This document shows, in pieces, positions 5,190 through 5,261 of a stretch of DNA of 5,261 bases; the first letter of the stretch is position 1; each line of letters opens with the position of its first letter. The stretch is from Oscillospiraceae bacterium. Lineage in GTDB: Bacteria; Bacillota; Clostridia; Oscillospirales; Ruminococcaceae. The position numbers and the translations under genes were made by a program. The stretch lies in NCBI GenBank assembly GCA_031281115.1, contig JAITFV010000239.1, positions 1 to 5,261 of the forward strand, given 5' to 3'. The notes beneath the pieces were generated by a model. It searched no databases. It saw only the letters and a program-made list of their open reading frames with translations, and was not told where the DNA came from.

Positions 5190-5261
5190 GGGTTTCCGCT
5201 GCGTGAGCGCAGCGGGCGCTGTCGCAACAGCGCAAGCCCCTTTAACTTAAAAAGCGAAACG
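5170..5261. repeat. Right copy of 92-bp terminal direct repeat
   Basis: This copy is identical to 1-92. It carries the right arm of the 5152-5189 palindrome, both GC-rich hairpins (5196-5215, 5216-5233) and the left arm plus loop of the 18-bp palindrome. It lies directly downstream of the rightward promoter. The window ends at position 92 of the repeat, so whether it continues as at the left end (93-129) cannot be seen. Confidence 0.97.

Overview
The window looks like DNA from a Gram-positive anaerobe of the Clostridia type (gut, rumen or digester kind of setting; inferred). The support is indirect: strong AGGAGG-type ribosome binding sites, sigma-A-type promoters, a large secreted protein with dockerin, cohesin-like, FIVAR, BspA-like leucine-rich and chitobiase-C-terminal modules, and a surface protein ending in an NPQxG-like motif, a membrane helix and a lysine-rich tail. 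No species can be named from the sequence alone.

Layout. Positions 1-166 hold a highly structured, gene-free leader with three stem-loops (27-46, 47-64, 70-108) and a competing long-range stem (39-53 with 115-129). A two-gene plus-strand operon follows: a secreted, C-terminally anchored protein (167-922) and a coenzyme F420-0:gamma-glutamyl-ligase-like protein (922-1614), joined by a TAATG stop/start overlap. A convergent intergenic stretch (1615-1790) has two hairpins. The minus strand then carries one uninterrupted 999-residue modular dockerin protein (4790-1791) with a good ribosome binding site and an extended -10 promoter. The last 470 bases contain a plus-strand remnant of an XRE-type repressor (about 4873-5043), two back-to-back promoters (minus 5076-5048, plus 5111-5139), one arm of a palindrome, and a repeat of the window's start.

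The most notable structural fact is that bases 1-92 recur, apparently without a mismatch, as bases 5170-5261. Joining the two copies gives a 5169-bp circle in which the plus promoter at 5111-5139 reads through an uninterrupted hairpin-rich leader (about 5146 to 166) into the operon. The two transcription units then diverge from one control region and converge at 1615-1790. The alternative is that the 92 bases are part of a dispersed intergenic repeat that ended the assembly on both sides. No replication, mobilisation or recombinase gene is visible, so an autonomous plasmid is not supported.

The operon proteins and the dockerin protein have no evident direct partnership. Two of the three gene products carry secretion signals, so the region is mainly concerned with the cell surface. 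The ligase-like protein is the only one predicted to be cytoplasmic. No complete new defence or mobile system can be demonstrated. The best candidates for follow-up are the structured repeat with its divergent promoters, and the single-chain cohesin-like/dockerin protein with its eroded C-terminal calcium sites.
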